DNA of 64,000 nucleotides, taken from Pseudomonas congelans. GTDB lineage: Bacteria; Pseudomonadota; Gammaproteobacteria; Pseudomonadales; Pseudomonadaceae. The translations under genes were made by a program, and so were the position numbers. The notes below the pieces were generated by a model that was given only the letters and a program-made list of their open reading frames with translations, ran no database searches and was not told the origin of the DNA. Position 1 is the first letter of the stretch. The number at the start of each line of letters is the position of its first letter. Where the stretch lies: NCBI RefSeq assembly GCF_900103225.1, contig NZ_FNJH01000001.1:866980-930979 (forward strand), in the 5' to 3' direction. This document shows, in pieces, positions 31,449 through 42,500 of this stretch.

Positions 31449-31910
31449 ATGAACACACCTTTCCCGGTGGCTATCGGATGTGATGAAGCGGGTTATGAAC
31501 TCAAGGAATTGTTGAAGGGCCATATCGAGTCGCTGGGTTATCCAGTGACCGATTTCGGTACGCACTCCACGGCACCGGTGCTTTACCCGGACATCGCGCT
31601 GGCCGTTGCCACGGCCATCAACGCCGGGCAGCAGCGGCTTGGCGTGCTGGTCTGCGGGACCGGAATAGGCATGGCCATCTCCGCCAACAAGGTCTTTGGC
31701 ATTCGTGCGGCCCAGGCCCACGACACCTATTCGGCTGAGCGGGCGCGCAAGAGCAACGATGCGCAAATTCTTTCCGTCGGTGCACGGGTGATCGGCACGG
31801 AACTGGCAAAAAGCATCGTCAAATCGTTTCTGGAGTCGGAGTTCGAAGCCGCGCGCTCCGGTGCCAAGGTCGAACGCATCAACGCGATAGAGCGTGACGG
31901 GCATCAATAG
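31449..31910 (+). CDS. RpiB/LacAB-family sugar-phosphate isomerase
   Basis: 153 residues from ATG 31449 behind GGAG, matching RpiB length; the frame extends to 31401 without a start signal. Recognisable are IGCDEAGYELK at the N-terminus, the active-site cysteine loop VLVCGTGIGMAISANK (about 63-78), AHDTYSAERARKSNDAQIL and the GxRVIG turn. RpiB enzymes interconvert aldose and ketose 5-phosphates; relatives EryI and DerI act on tetrulose 4-phosphates. In this regulon the likely step is erythrulose 4-phosphate to erythrose 4-phosphate, which feeds the pentose phosphate and shikimate pathways. The substrate is inferred from context. Confidence 0.9.
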   Translation: MNTPFPVAIGCDEAGYELKELLKGHIESLGYPVTDFGTHSTAPVLYPDIALAVATAINAGQQRLGVLVCGTGIGMAISANKVFGIRAAQAHDTYSAERARKSNDAQILSVGARVIGTELAKSIVKSFLESEFEAARSGAKVERINAIERDGHQ

Positions 31911-31977
31911 TCAGTGGACGGGACAGGGCGAGAGTAGGGAGAATGTGCCTTTGACGCCGAAACGGAAGCCCGTCCAC

Positions 31978-32958
31978 ATGAGTGACAGTACCCAGCGCAT
32001 GGCCAGCGACATCGATCTGATGACTGAAGTCGCGATGCTCTATTACCTTGAGAACGTCACTCAGGAAGCCATCGCCAAACGCTTTGACCTGTCGCGCGCA
32101 AAAGTCAGCCGACTGCTCAAACGCGCACGCGATGAAGGGATTGTCGAAGTACGGGTGCTGCAGCACCCGGCGATGAACAACGAGCTGGAACTGGCGCTGG
32201 TCGAGCGCTTTCAGCTGGACAGGGCGTTGATAGCAGTCGACCACAGCGACCCGGATACTCAGCGCTCGGCGGTGGCCAGCCTGGTTGCCAACTACCTGAA
32301 CAAGACCCTGGGTGACGGCATGATCGTCGCCGTGGGCATGGGGCGCAATGTGGGGGCAGTGGCGGACAACGTGTTCCTGCCGGTGACGCGCAACTGCACA
32401 TTTGTCTGTGCAATCGGTGGCTCGCTCAAGGCGGGCGAGTACATGAACCCCGACCACATCTGTCGCCGTCTGGCGCTGCGCTTCGGTGGCGAAAGCGAGA
32501 GCCTGTACGCCCCGGCACTGGTCGCCAACCCTGAACTGCGCAGTATTCTGATCAGCAACGACACCGTGCGCTCGACGCTTGATCGTGCGCGGCGTGCCGA
32601 CATGGCGCTGATCGGTATTGGTGACATGAGCGAGAACAGCAACATGGTGCGCATGGGCTGGTTCTCCCCGCAGGAAATCGCCCAGGCCAGGCTGTCCGGC
32701 ACGGTGGGCGACATGATGGGCTATGACTTCATCGACATTCACGGCCAGCCTGCCGTCAATGCCATACAGGGCCGGGTGATCGGTCTTACCGTACAGGAAT
32801 TGTTTCGTATCCCGGACGTAGTGGCCATCGCCAGTGAAAACACCAAGGCGGCCGCCACGCTGGGTGCCTTGCGCTCAGGCGTGATCAACACCCTGGCAAC
32901 CACCGTCACCAACGCCCACACCATCCTTGCCCTGGATGACGCGACGCGCAAAAACTGA
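31978..32958 (+). CDS. SorC/DeoR-type sugar-binding transcriptional regulator
   Basis: 326 residues from ATG 31978; GTG 31945 in frame behind AGGGAGA is a possible alternative. The N-terminal helix-turn-helix is TQEAIAKRFDLSRAKVSRLLKRARDEGIVEVRV, and the rest is the SorC sugar-phosphate-binding domain (GDGMIVAVGMGRNVGAVA, ADMALIGIGDMSENS, INTLATTVTNAHTIL). Such regulators bind a phosphorylated sugar and control divergent transport and catabolic genes. It is 67 bases downstream of the isomerase gene and most likely binds the two 18-bp sites in the divergent region. Confidence 0.9.
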   Translation: MSDSTQRMASDIDLMTEVAMLYYLENVTQEAIAKRFDLSRAKVSRLLKRARDEGIVEVRVLQHPAMNNELELALVERFQLDRALIAVDHSDPDTQRSAVASLVANYLNKTLGDGMIVAVGMGRNVGAVADNVFLPVTRNCTFVCAIGGSLKAGEYMNPDHICRRLALRFGGESESLYAPALVANPELRSILISNDTVRSTLDRARRADMALIGIGDMSENSNMVRMGWFSPQEIAQARLSGTVGDMMGYDFIDIHGQPAVNAIQGRVIGLTVQELFRIPDVVAIASENTKAAATLGALRSGVINTLATTVTNAHTILALDDATRKN

Positions 32959-33027
32959 CACTACGGGCGAAATTCGTGGTCGAACGCGTCGCGGCGCAAG
33001 ATTGGATAACAATAAAGGGCAAGGAAG

Positions 33028-35403
33028 ATGATTCTCAAAGTGACCGGTATCGTCATCGCGATACTCAGCCTCATTCTGCTGTTCATGGGCGCACAACTGG
33101 TGGCTGCCGGCGGCTCACCGGCCTACTCGGTGATTGCCCTCGGTTTGCTGGCCACAGCAACCCTGGTATTCCTGAAAAGGAAATCGGCGCTTACCCTGTA
33201 TGCAGCGATGATGTGGGGGATTCTGGTCTGGATCATCTATGAAGCCGGCCTCGACAAATGGCAGTGGATCCCTCGCGGTGATCTGTTTGCCCTGATCGGC
33301 CTGTGGCTGTCCATGCCCTGGGTGGTACGCCCGCTTTATCAGGCGCAATCAAGTGCCGATAACCGTCGTTTTCATCCGTTACTCGGCGGTACGCTTGGCG
33401 TAATGCTGCTGATCGTGATTGCGCTGATGTTTCACGATCCGTACCCGCAGCAGGGGCGGATCGACAACGTGGCTACTACCCGCAGCGCTGAGTCGGCGGG
33501 CAGTGACTGGGCCGCGTATGGCGGAAGCAACGCCGGCCAGCGTTTCTCCAGCCTCGATCAGATCACCCCGGACAACATCGGCAAGCTGTCAGTGGCCTGG
33601 GAATACCATACCGGCGACCTGCGTGATGAGGACAAGGACGCCGGCGAGTACACCTTCGAAGCAACGCCGCTCAAGGTCAACGACCGGGTGTATGTGTGCA
33701 CGCCTCATAACGAAGTGCATGCACTGAACCCGCAGAACGGGCAACTGGCCTGGAAATACACCCCCGAGAAAAAGCGCTCGTACCTGCAGCAGCACCAGAC
33801 CTGCCGCGGCGTCAGCTATTATTCCTCTGCCTCCAGTTCGACTGGCCAGCCGCAACGGCCGGCCCAATGCGCGAAACGCATCGTCACCGCGACTGCAGAC
33901 GCCAGGCTGGTAGCGCTGGATGCCGACACCGGGAACCTGTGCAGCGACTTCGGCAGCGGCGGGGTGATCGACTTGGGCGTCAACATGGGCACCATCCGCC
34001 CGCACGCGCTCATGCAGACCTCCGCACCACTGATTGCGGGCGAATTGATCGTGATCGGCAGTTCGATCATGGATAACGGTTATAACGATGGCAACCCGTC
34101 CGGGGTGATTCGCGCCTACGACGTCATCACCGGCAGGCTGGTGTGGAATTTCGACCCGCAAAACCCGGACAGCACCCAACCCATAGCGGTTGATCAGAGC
34201 TATCCGCAGGACACGCCGGTCGCTTGGGCAACCCTGAGCGCCGATGTCAAAAATGGTCTGGTGTACGTCCCGTTCGGCAATGCTTCGCCCGACGAAACCG
34301 GCACCCGGCGTAACCCCGACAGCAACACCGAGAAGTTTCGCGATGCACTGGTGGCACTCGACCTGAGAACAGGTGCGCTGCGCTGGAAATTCCAGACTTC
34401 GAACAATGACCTCTGGGATCGCGACAACCCATCGCAGCCCTCACTGCTGGATCTGGGAAAAGACGGCAACCGTCAGCCTGCCGTGGTGTTGCCGACCAAG
34501 GTCGGCAACATTTTCGTGCTTAACCGTCTGACCGGGGAGCCCATCATCCCTGTCGATCAGATCAGTGTGCGCACCGAGGGCGGTGTCGAAGGCGAGCGCT
34601 TTGCACCCACCCAGCCGGTCTCGCGACTTAACTTCATCCCTCCCGTGCTGACCGAGAAGTCCATGTGGGGCGTAACGCCTTTTGACCAGATGGCTTGCCG
34701 GATCACTTACAACACACTTCGTTATGACGGCAATCCCTGGACACCGGCGACCGAGTCAGGATCGCTGATCTACCCCGGCAATATAGGCGTGTTCAACTGG
34801 GGTTCGGTGGCCGTGGACCCTGACCGCCAGTTGCTGATCGCCGCGCCGGTGCGTCTGGCGTATGTCTACAACCTGATCAAACGACCCGAGCAGGCCCAGG
34901 AAAAACGCCTGTTCACTCAGGAGGGCAAGCCCTACTGGAACGAGAACTTCGACGGTGACTATGCCATCCGTATTTCCAGATTCGCCTCAAGCCTTGGCAT
35001 CCCGTGCACGGCGCCACCTTGGGGAACCATGGCCGGGGTCGATCTGACGACCGGCAAGACCCAATGGATGCGCCGTGTCGGCACCACCAAAAACCTCAAG
35101 ACCAGCTTCATGCAGGAACGTTTTCCGGTCGGTTTTCCCATGGGCATGGTCGCCCATGGCGGTCCGATGGTGACGGCAGGCGGATTGGCCTTTCACGGCG
35201 CGACGGCGGATAACTTTTTCCGTGCCTATGACGTCAATAACGGCGAGGTGCTCTGGGAACATGAATTGCCCGCGGGTGGCCAATCCATTCCTTCGACGTA
35301 TACCGGCAACGACGGCAAACAGTACGTGGTCATCGCTGCCGGCGGTCACGGATCGCTCGGTACGACATTGGGCGACAGCGTGATTGCCTTCCGGGTTGAT
35401 TGA
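33028..35403 (+). CDS. gcd: Membrane-bound PQQ-dependent glucose dehydrogenase
   Basis: 791 residues, against about 796 for E. coli Gcd. The first 140 residues hold five hydrophobic helices (for ubiquinone contact), followed by an eight-bladed PQQ propeller with repeated W-docking motifs beginning at DWAAYGGSNAGQRFSSLDQI. Other family marks are the TCRGVSYY stretch and FQTSNNDLWDRDNPSQPSLLDL. It oxidises glucose to gluconolactone on the periplasmic face and passes electrons to ubiquinone. The gene is 69 bases after the SorC-type regulator, behind its own RBS, and ends at a strong terminator. It is probably unrelated to the polyol regulon and the NRPS genes. Confidence 0.95.
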   Translation: MILKVTGIVIAILSLILLFMGAQLVAAGGSPAYSVIALGLLATATLVFLKRKSALTLYAAMMWGILVWIIYEAGLDKWQWIPRGDLFALIGLWLSMPWVVRPLYQAQSSADNRRFHPLLGGTLGVMLLIVIALMFHDPYPQQGRIDNVATTRSAESAGSDWAAYGGSNAGQRFSSLDQITPDNIGKLSVAWEYHTGDLRDEDKDAGEYTFEATPLKVNDRVYVCTPHNEVHALNPQNGQLAWKYTPEKKRSYLQQHQTCRGVSYYSSASSSTGQPQRPAQCAKRIVTATADARLVALDADTGNLCSDFGSGGVIDLGVNMGTIRPHALMQTSAPLIAGELIVIGSSIMDNGYNDGNPSGVIRAYDVITGRLVWNFDPQNPDSTQPIAVDQSYPQDTPVAWATLSADVKNGLVYVPFGNASPDETGTRRNPDSNTEKFRDALVALDLRTGALRWKFQTSNNDLWDRDNPSQPSLLDLGKDGNRQPAVVLPTKVGNIFVLNRLTGEPIIPVDQISVRTEGGVEGERFAPTQPVSRLNFIPPVLTEKSMWGVTPFDQMACRITYNTLRYDGNPWTPATESGSLIYPGNIGVFNWGSVAVDPDRQLLIAAPVRLAYVYNLIKRPEQAQEKRLFTQEGKPYWNENFDGDYAIRISRFASSLGIPCTAPPWGTMAGVDLTTGKTQWMRRVGTTKNLKTSFMQERFPVGFPMGMVAHGGPMVTAGGLAFHGATADNFFRAYDVNNGEVLWEHELPAGGQSIPSTYTGNDGKQYVVIAAGGHGSLGTTLGDSVIAFRVD

Positions 35404-35425
35404 CGGCAGCAGCGTCTGTGCGAGG

Positions 35426-35448
35426 AGGGCCTTTAGGGGCCCTTTTTT
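35426..35448 (+). terminator. Rho-independent terminator after gcd
   Basis: AGGGCC, six-base loop TTTAGG, GGCCCT, then a run of six T. It lies 23 bases past the gcd stop and reads rightward. It separates gcd from the converging syfR gene. Confidence 0.85.
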
Positions 35449-35492
35449 CCGGGCGCGTATCGCTGCAGTTCATTTAGCCGGGCGTACGAACT

Positions 35493-36266
35493 TCAATCAC
35501 CCGCCATCCAGCGCGCCAGCCCATGTCGTCCGCTGACGCCCAGTTTGGCGGTGGCGCGCTTGAGGTAGGTTTCCACCGAGCTGTTCTTGACCTTGAGGCG
35601 CTGCGCCATTTCAGCCACGGTGCCACCGGTCAGCAAGCCCAGGCAGACTTCCTGCTCGCGTGCTGAAAGTGTGACCGAGTCCTGGGCGAGCCTGCCACTG
35701 AACGCCTGATCCAGCGAGCCCGGCTCAAGCTCGAGCCGCGTGGCATTGTTGCTGGACTGAGCAAGGCTCTGCGCGTGATGCTCGACCAGCGGCAGCAACG
35801 TGTCGGAGAGGCTCTTGAGCAAGGACAATTCTGTCAGGGAGAACGCCCGCAGCGCGGTCAGCCGATAAAAACAGATGATCAGTCGACGTTCGCCGTGGCT
35901 GGACACCAGATTGCACTGGTGGGTGTTTTGCTGGGGATGTTGCGCGCTCAGCGGGGTCTTGAGCTGGATCAACAACGGGTCCTGCATGTTCAGAATGCTT
36001 GATAGCAGAGGATGGTCGGTGGTCTCGCTGCCGGGAGGATCATGCTGCAGGCCGGCACCGCCGAGCAGATTGATGCGACTGATACTGCTCTCGCGCAGGT
36101 CCAGCGTCCATTCATTGAGGCCAAGCCCGTGAATGGGCACCAGCGAATCCACCAATTGCAACATGTGCCCGGCAAAGGTGTCGTCACCCGTACTGGAAAC
36201 CAGCTTGGCCAGTTGCAGATAGAAGCGTGGGTCGTCGTTGTACTCGAAATGTTGCGCCGTGTTCAT
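35493..36266 (-). CDS. syfR: LuxR-type regulator of the syringafactin genes
   Basis: The start is taken at 36266 (MNTAQHFEY) with AGGAAA upstream; the frame runs to 36338 without a start signal. The 257 residues end in a GerE-type HTH: LSAREQEVCLGLLTGGTVAEMAQRLKVKNSSVETYLKRATAKLGVSGR (about 190-240), with LSxRExEV and the VxxxxxRxxxKLxV positions of LuxR regulators. The N-terminal part lacks a recognisable acyl-homoserine-lactone pocket, so it is a LuxR solo or orphan type. In the P. syringae group a LuxR-type gene divergent from syfA controls surfactant production, and this gene's place and family fit that. No operator was identified. Confidence 0.85.
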   Translation of the reverse strand: MNTAQHFEYNDDPRFYLQLAKLVSSTGDDTFAGHMLQLVDSLVPIHGLGLNEWTLDLRESSISRINLLGGAGLQHDPPGSETTDHPLLSSILNMQDPLLIQLKTPLSAQHPQQNTHQCNLVSSHGERRLIICFYRLTALRAFSLTELSLLKSLSDTLLPLVEHHAQSLAQSSNNATRLELEPGSLDQAFSGRLAQDSVTLSAREQEVCLGLLTGGTVAEMAQRLKVKNSSVETYLKRATAKLGVSGRHGLARWMAGD

Positions 36267-36555
36267 CTTGAGCTTTCCTGATTCCGACCGCGCAAAAACG
36301 GACCATGTCGACTGCTGCGCGGCAACTACTGATTGCACTTACTGATAAGCCTGATGATGGCACTTGGTCTCCGGGTATTCAGCCTAAGCTTTCATCCTGC
36401 GTCTGTAACAAAAAACAGGGACAGGATTGCAATCCGCCGAAAGTGGATCTGCAGTGGCATTTGGCCGTAAGGCACTGTCCGGGTTTAAGGGGCCATACAC
36501 AGCTGGGACGGCAGTGCTTAATCCGCTGCCTACCCGCCAAGAAGGACCTTGAGCC
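36267..36555. promoter_or_regulatory. Divergent syfR/syfA intergenic region
   Basis: The 289 bases between the two starts must hold both promoters. The syfA RBS is AAGGA at 36542-36546, nine bases before its ATG. I see no convincing -35/-10 pair or lux-box-like palindrome; the long leader may carry SyfR binding sites. Confidence 0.6.
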
Positions 36556-39500
36556 ATGCTCCCCTCCAGCGCCGCAACCTACCCACTGACCGCTGCTCAG
36601 CGCGACGTCTGGCTTGATCAGATCAGTCGCGGTGACTCTCCGCTTTATAACATCGGCGGCTATCTGCAACTGTCCGGAGCGGTCGACCCGGCCACCCTGC
36701 ACAAGGCGCTGGAGCAACTGGTTTGCGCACATGAAGCGCTGCGTACAGTCCTGATTCCCGGTGCCGGAGCGGATGGCATGCCGCTTCAGTCGTACGCGGC
36801 TTGCCTGCCGGTGTCCTTGCCGTTGCATGACTTCAGCGCTCATCCCGAGCCCGAGCAGGCAGCGCGGGCACTGCTCAATGACAACATGCGCCGCCCCTAC
36901 GTGCTCGATGGCAGCCCATTGCTCGACTTCTGCCTCATCCGCCTGGCAGGCGATCAGCACTGGCTGGCTGGCCAGGCCCACCATCTGATTCTCGATGGCT
37001 GGGGCTTCGGACAGCTGTTCAAGTCCCTGGGCGAGCTTTACAGCGCGTTGGTGGCAGGTAAAGACCTCGAACTGCTTGCACCGGGGTACAGCAACTTCAT
37101 TGCAGACGACGCCCGGTATCAGGCGTCGCAACGCTATTCGCAGGACAGGGCTTATTGGCTGGAAAAATACCGCGATTTGCCGGAGCCGTTGCTGGTGTCG
37201 CGCTATCACAACCGCCGGGCGACTGACCCGGCGCCGTCCCACGCATGGGTGCAGCCACTTCCCGGCACATTGCATGCGCGCATGAAACAATTTGCCGAGC
37301 GCCACAACGCATCTGCGTTTCATGTATTGCTGGCCGTTCTGCATGTCTATTTCACGCGTACTGCGCAACGCAACGAGTGGATTGTCGGGCTGCCGCTGCT
37401 CAATCGCAGTGGCGCGCGCTTCAAGGCGACGCTTGGCCACTTCGCTCAGGTCAGTGCCGTGCGCATGGCCTTCGACGACGGGCTGGATTTCGCCGCCTTG
37501 GTAGTCGAGGTGCGCGACGCGCTGAAAAGTGATTTCCGTCATCAGCGCTTCCCCTTGAGCGAGCTCAATCGCAGCCTCGAATTATCACGTGAGGGAAGGG
37601 CGCAACTGTTCGAAGTGTCGGTGTCCTACGAGCTGGAAGACCATGGTTACTGCTACGCCGATGCACAGGCGCAGACGGTAAAGGTGTCCAATGGCTACGA
37701 GGCGACGCCGCTGGCCGTGCACTTGCGCAGCAACAGTTGCAACGACGATGCCTCCCTGCACCTGGTTCACCACCGTGCCTGGATCGAAGATGCCGAGGCC
37801 CCGGCGATTGCCGGGCGTTTGCTGCACATTCTCGAGCAGGGGCTGGAAAACCCGGCACTGAGGATACAGGACTTCCACCTGTCAGCACCCGCCGAGCAAT
37901 TGCAGCTACAGGCCTGGAATCAAACTGAGACGGCTGTTGGCGACGAGCAACTGATTCATCGACGCATCGAACAGCAGGCCCGTACTCGGCCCTATGCCGT
38001 GGCGGCGATTTTTCAGGGGCAACACCTGACCTACGCGCAACTCAACCGTCAGGCCAACGCCCTGGCGCAGCGTCTGATCTACCAGGGCGTACGTCCTGAC
38101 GACCGCGTGGCAATCGTTTCGCGCCGTGGTCTGGAAACCCTGGTAGGGCTGCTGGCCATTCTCAAGGCGGGGGCGGCTTATGTGCCCATTGATCCGTCGC
38201 ACCCGCGTGAACGCCTGCACTATCTGCTCAGTGACAGCGCGCCGGTGGTGGTGCTGACCCTGTCTTCGCTGATCGAGCGTCTGCCGCCGCTGGCAGTGCC
38301 GCTGATCGAACTGGACCATTGCACCGACGGTCAGGGCGCTGAGAACAATCCGCAGGTAGCGGGATTGGGCAGCGACAATCTGGTCTACGTGATTTACACC
38401 TCCGGCTCCACCGGCCAGCCCAAAGGCGTGATGGTGGAGCATCGAACCCTGGCCAATCTGGTTGACTGGCACTGCCAGGCTTTCGATGTGAAGGCGGGCA
38501 GTCATGCCTCATGCCTGGCCGGCTTCGGTTTCGATGCGATGGCCTGGGAGGTCTGGCCGACCCTGTGCGCTGGCGCGACCCTGCACCTGGCGCCGGTCCA
38601 GGACGGTGGCGAGGACATTGAAGCCATGCTCGACTGGTGGCGCGCCCAACCGCTGGACGTCAGCTTTCTTCCCACCCCGGTGGCCGAGTACGCGTTCAGC
38701 CAGAGCCAGGACCATCCGACCTTGCGTACGCTGCTGATCGGCGGCGACCGCCTGCGGCAGTTCGCTCATAACCGCCGTTATGCCGTGGTCAACAACTATG
38801 GCCCGACCGAAACCACCGTTGTCGCCACCTCCGGTCAGGTGCTGGGCAACGGCTCGCTGCACATTGGCGGCCCCATCGCCAACACTCGTGTCTACGTACT
38901 GGATGAGCACTTGCAAGCGATGCCTGTCGGTGTGCCCGGTGAGCTTTACATTGGCGGTGAGGGGGTCGCGCGGGGCTACCTGAATCAGCCGCAACTGACC
39001 GAGGAGCGCTTTGTTGCCGACCCGTTCAGCGAGGTCGCGCAGGCACGCATGTACCGCAGCGGTGATCTGGTGCGCTGGAATGGCGACGGGACTCTGGATT
39101 ACCTGGGCCGTAACGACGACCAGGTGAAAATTCGTGGCATGCGCATCGAACTGGGCGAAATCGAGGCGGTGCTGTCCAGTCTGGACGGCGTGAAAGACGC
39201 AGTCGTGCTGGTTCGCGATCTGCATCTGCTGGCCTGGTTCACTGAGCACTCGACGGTCCACATCGACACGCTGGGACCGGCAATGCGCGCACGCCTGCCG
39301 GGCTACATGGTGCCGCGTGCCTTTACCCGACTGACGGCACTGCCGTTGACGGCCAACGGCAAACTTGACCGCCGTGCACTACCCGATCCGGACCCGGCGT
39401 ACCTGCTCGGGAATGCTTATGAAGCACCACTGGGCGAAGTGGAAATCGCCATGGCGGCCATCTGGGCGCAGGTGCTGGGTATCGAGCGCGTAGGGCGGCA

Positions 39501-42500
39501 TGACAACTTTTTCGAACTGGGCGGCCATTCCCTGCTGGCCGTCAGTCTGGTGGAGCAACTGCGCAAGGCCGGACTCAAGGCCGATGTGCATGTGCTGCTC
39601 AGCCAGCCGACACTGGCCGCTCTGGCCGCAAGCCAGACGGGCGTCAGCACCTTCAAGGTGCCGGCAAACCTTATTCCGGCAGGCTGCAAGCAGATCACTC
39701 CGGGCATGTTGAGTCTGGTGTCGCTCGAACAGTCAGCCATTGATCGTATCGTCGCCAGCGTGCCGGGCGGTGCTGCCAATGTGCAGGAGATCTACCCGCT
39801 GGCACCGTTGCAGGAAGGCATTCTCTACCACCACCTGACCGCAGAACAGGGCGATCCCTATCTGCTGCAATGGCGTCTGGCGTTCGACACGCCGGAGCGT
39901 CTGTACAGCTGGGCCGCAGCCTTGCAGGAAGTCATCGACCGCCACGATATCCTGCGCACCTCGGTGGTGTGGCAAGGTCTCGAAAGTCCGCAACAGGTGG
40001 TCTGGCGCACTGCCGAGCTGGCGGTACAGGCCATCGAGTTCGAGGCCGAAGACTCAGAATATGCCGTCATCGACCGTCTGCAACACCAGTTCGACGCCCG
40101 TCATCATCGACTGGATCTGACCCAGGCACCCTTGATGCGTCTGGTGCATGCCCAGCAGTCGTCGAGCGGCGAAACCGTCGCGATTCTGCTGTTTCATCAC
40201 CTGGTGTTGGATAACACTGCGATGGAGATCGTCAGCCGCGAGATGCAAGCGTTGCTGTTCGGCCACCGCTATGACCTGAAGACGCCGGTGCCGTATCGCA
40301 ACTACGTCGCGCAAGTACGCCTGGCCAATGACGACGCAAGCCACACAGCGTTTTTCACTGAAATGCTCGGTGACGTCGATGAGCCAACCCTGCCTTTGGG
40401 CATACAAGACGTGCACGCCGACGGCAGTGGTATCGAAGAGGAGCGACGGGCCCTCGACCCGGAGCTTGCCCTGCGGCTGCGTGAGCAGGCACGCCAGCTC
40501 GGGGTGAGCGCTGCAAGCCTGATGCATGTTGTGTGGGCGCGGGTTCTGGGCGTGCTATCCAATCGTCGCGACGTGGTGTTCGGCACTGTGTTGCTGGGAC
40601 GCATGGGCGGTGAGGGTGCTGATCGGGCACTCGGTGTATTTATCAATACCTTGCCGCTGCGTGTGGATACGGCGCTGGAGACTCGTCCGGCAGTCAAGGC
40701 GGTCCATGCGAAGCTGTCTGCGCTGATCGCTCACGAGCAGGCTTCTCTGGTACTCGCTCAGGGCTGCAGTGCGGTGGCTTCGGGGTCGCCGCTGTTCAGT
40801 GCCTTGCTCAATTATCGCCACAGTGCCGAGGTAAAACCGCTGGACGGCGAAGGGCTCTGGCAAGGCGTGCGGGTGCTCGGCGGTGATGTACGCAGCAACT
40901 ATCCGCTGACCCTCTGCGTGGACGATCTGGGCGAAGGCTTCGACCTGCATGTGCTCGCGCAGCAGGGTATGGGAGCCGAGCGTATCGCTGGCTGGGTGCT
41001 CAACACGCTGGAGCATCTGCTGGAAACCCTGGAACAGGCGCTGCCATTGCGGCTGGAAAACGTTCCGATTCTCGACGCGGCAGAACGCAATCATCTGTTG
41101 CTCGATTTCAATCGCACTGAACAGCCGTTCCCGCAGGACTGCACCGTCAATGCGTTGATCGAAGCGCAGGCCGCCAGCCAGCCGCACAGCCCTGCGGTGA
41201 TTCAGGGTAGCGATGTCCTGACCTATGCTCAGCTCAACGAGCGCGCCAATCGCCTGGCCCATCATTTGATTGGCCTGGGCGTCAAAGCCGATGAACGCAT
41301 TGCCCTGTGCCTGCACCGTGGTCCCGAACGTTTGGTTGCCATGTTGGCGGTGCTCAAGGCCGGTGCGGCCTACGTGCCGGTAGACCCGGTCTATCCTGCG
41401 GAGCGTATCGCCTATCTGCTGCAGGACAGCGCGCCCCGTGTGGTTCTGACTGAAGACTCGACCCACGACCTTGCCGCCGATACTGCCCGGGTGAACATCG
41501 AGCAGGCGGACTGGCTTGGCTCCTCCGGCAATAACCCCTGTGTTGCGGGCCTTGATGCGCAAAAACTGGCGTACGTCATCTACACCTCCGGCTCCACCGG
41601 CCAGCCCAAAGGCGTCATGGTTGAACACCGCACGCTGGTCAATCTGGTGCATTGGCATTGTCAGGCGTTCGCTCTGCAGGCGGGCAGTCATACGGCGAGC
41701 GTGGCCGGTTTCGGCTTCGACGCGATGGCCTGGGAAGTGTGGCCAGCGCTGTGTGCCGGTGCGGTACTGCATCTGCCACCGGTCGAGGTTGGCAACGAGC
41801 ATGTCGATGAGCTGCTCGACTGGTGGCTGGAGCAGCCACTTCAGGTCGGTTTCCTGCCGACCCCGGTGGCCGAACAGGCCTTCAGACGCTCGCGCCAGCA
41901 CCCGACACTGCGCACGCTGCTGATCGGCGGCGACCGCTTGCGTCAGTTCGACAGCGACCCTGGCTTCGCGGTGATCAACAACTATGGTCCGACTGAAACC
42001 ACCGTGGTAGCGACCTCTGGTGCCATGCAGCCATCTGGGCCGTTGCATATCGGCGGCCCGATCGCCAACACCCGCGTGTACGTACTGGACGAGCAGTTGC
42101 AGCCAGTGCCGGTGGGTGTCGTCGGCGAGCTGTATATCGGTGGCGCGGGGGTTGCCCGCGGGTATCTGAATCGTCCGCAAATGACCGAAGAGCGTTTTAT
42201 CGCCGACCCGTTCAGCGCCACGACGCAGGCGCGCCTGTATCGCAGCGGCGATCTGGTGCGCTGGAATGCCGATGGCAGCCTGGACTACCTGGGGCGCAAT
42301 GACGACCAGGTGAAAATTCGCGGCATGCGTATCGAGCTGGGCGAAATCGAGTCGGCCCTGGCCAGTCAGGCCGAGGTGCAGGACGCCGTGGTGCTGGTGC
42401 GCGGTGAACGTCTGCTGGCCTGGTTCACCGAAAACGCTCCCGTTGAACCCGAAGCGCTGCGCGAGGCGTTGCGTGCACGTCTTCCCGCACACATGGTGCC

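Noticed and set aside
36446..36480. CAGTG...CACTG inverted repeat upstream of syfA as a SyfR box
   Set aside because: Only five bases pair well over a 15-base spacer; this is expected by chance in a region this size.
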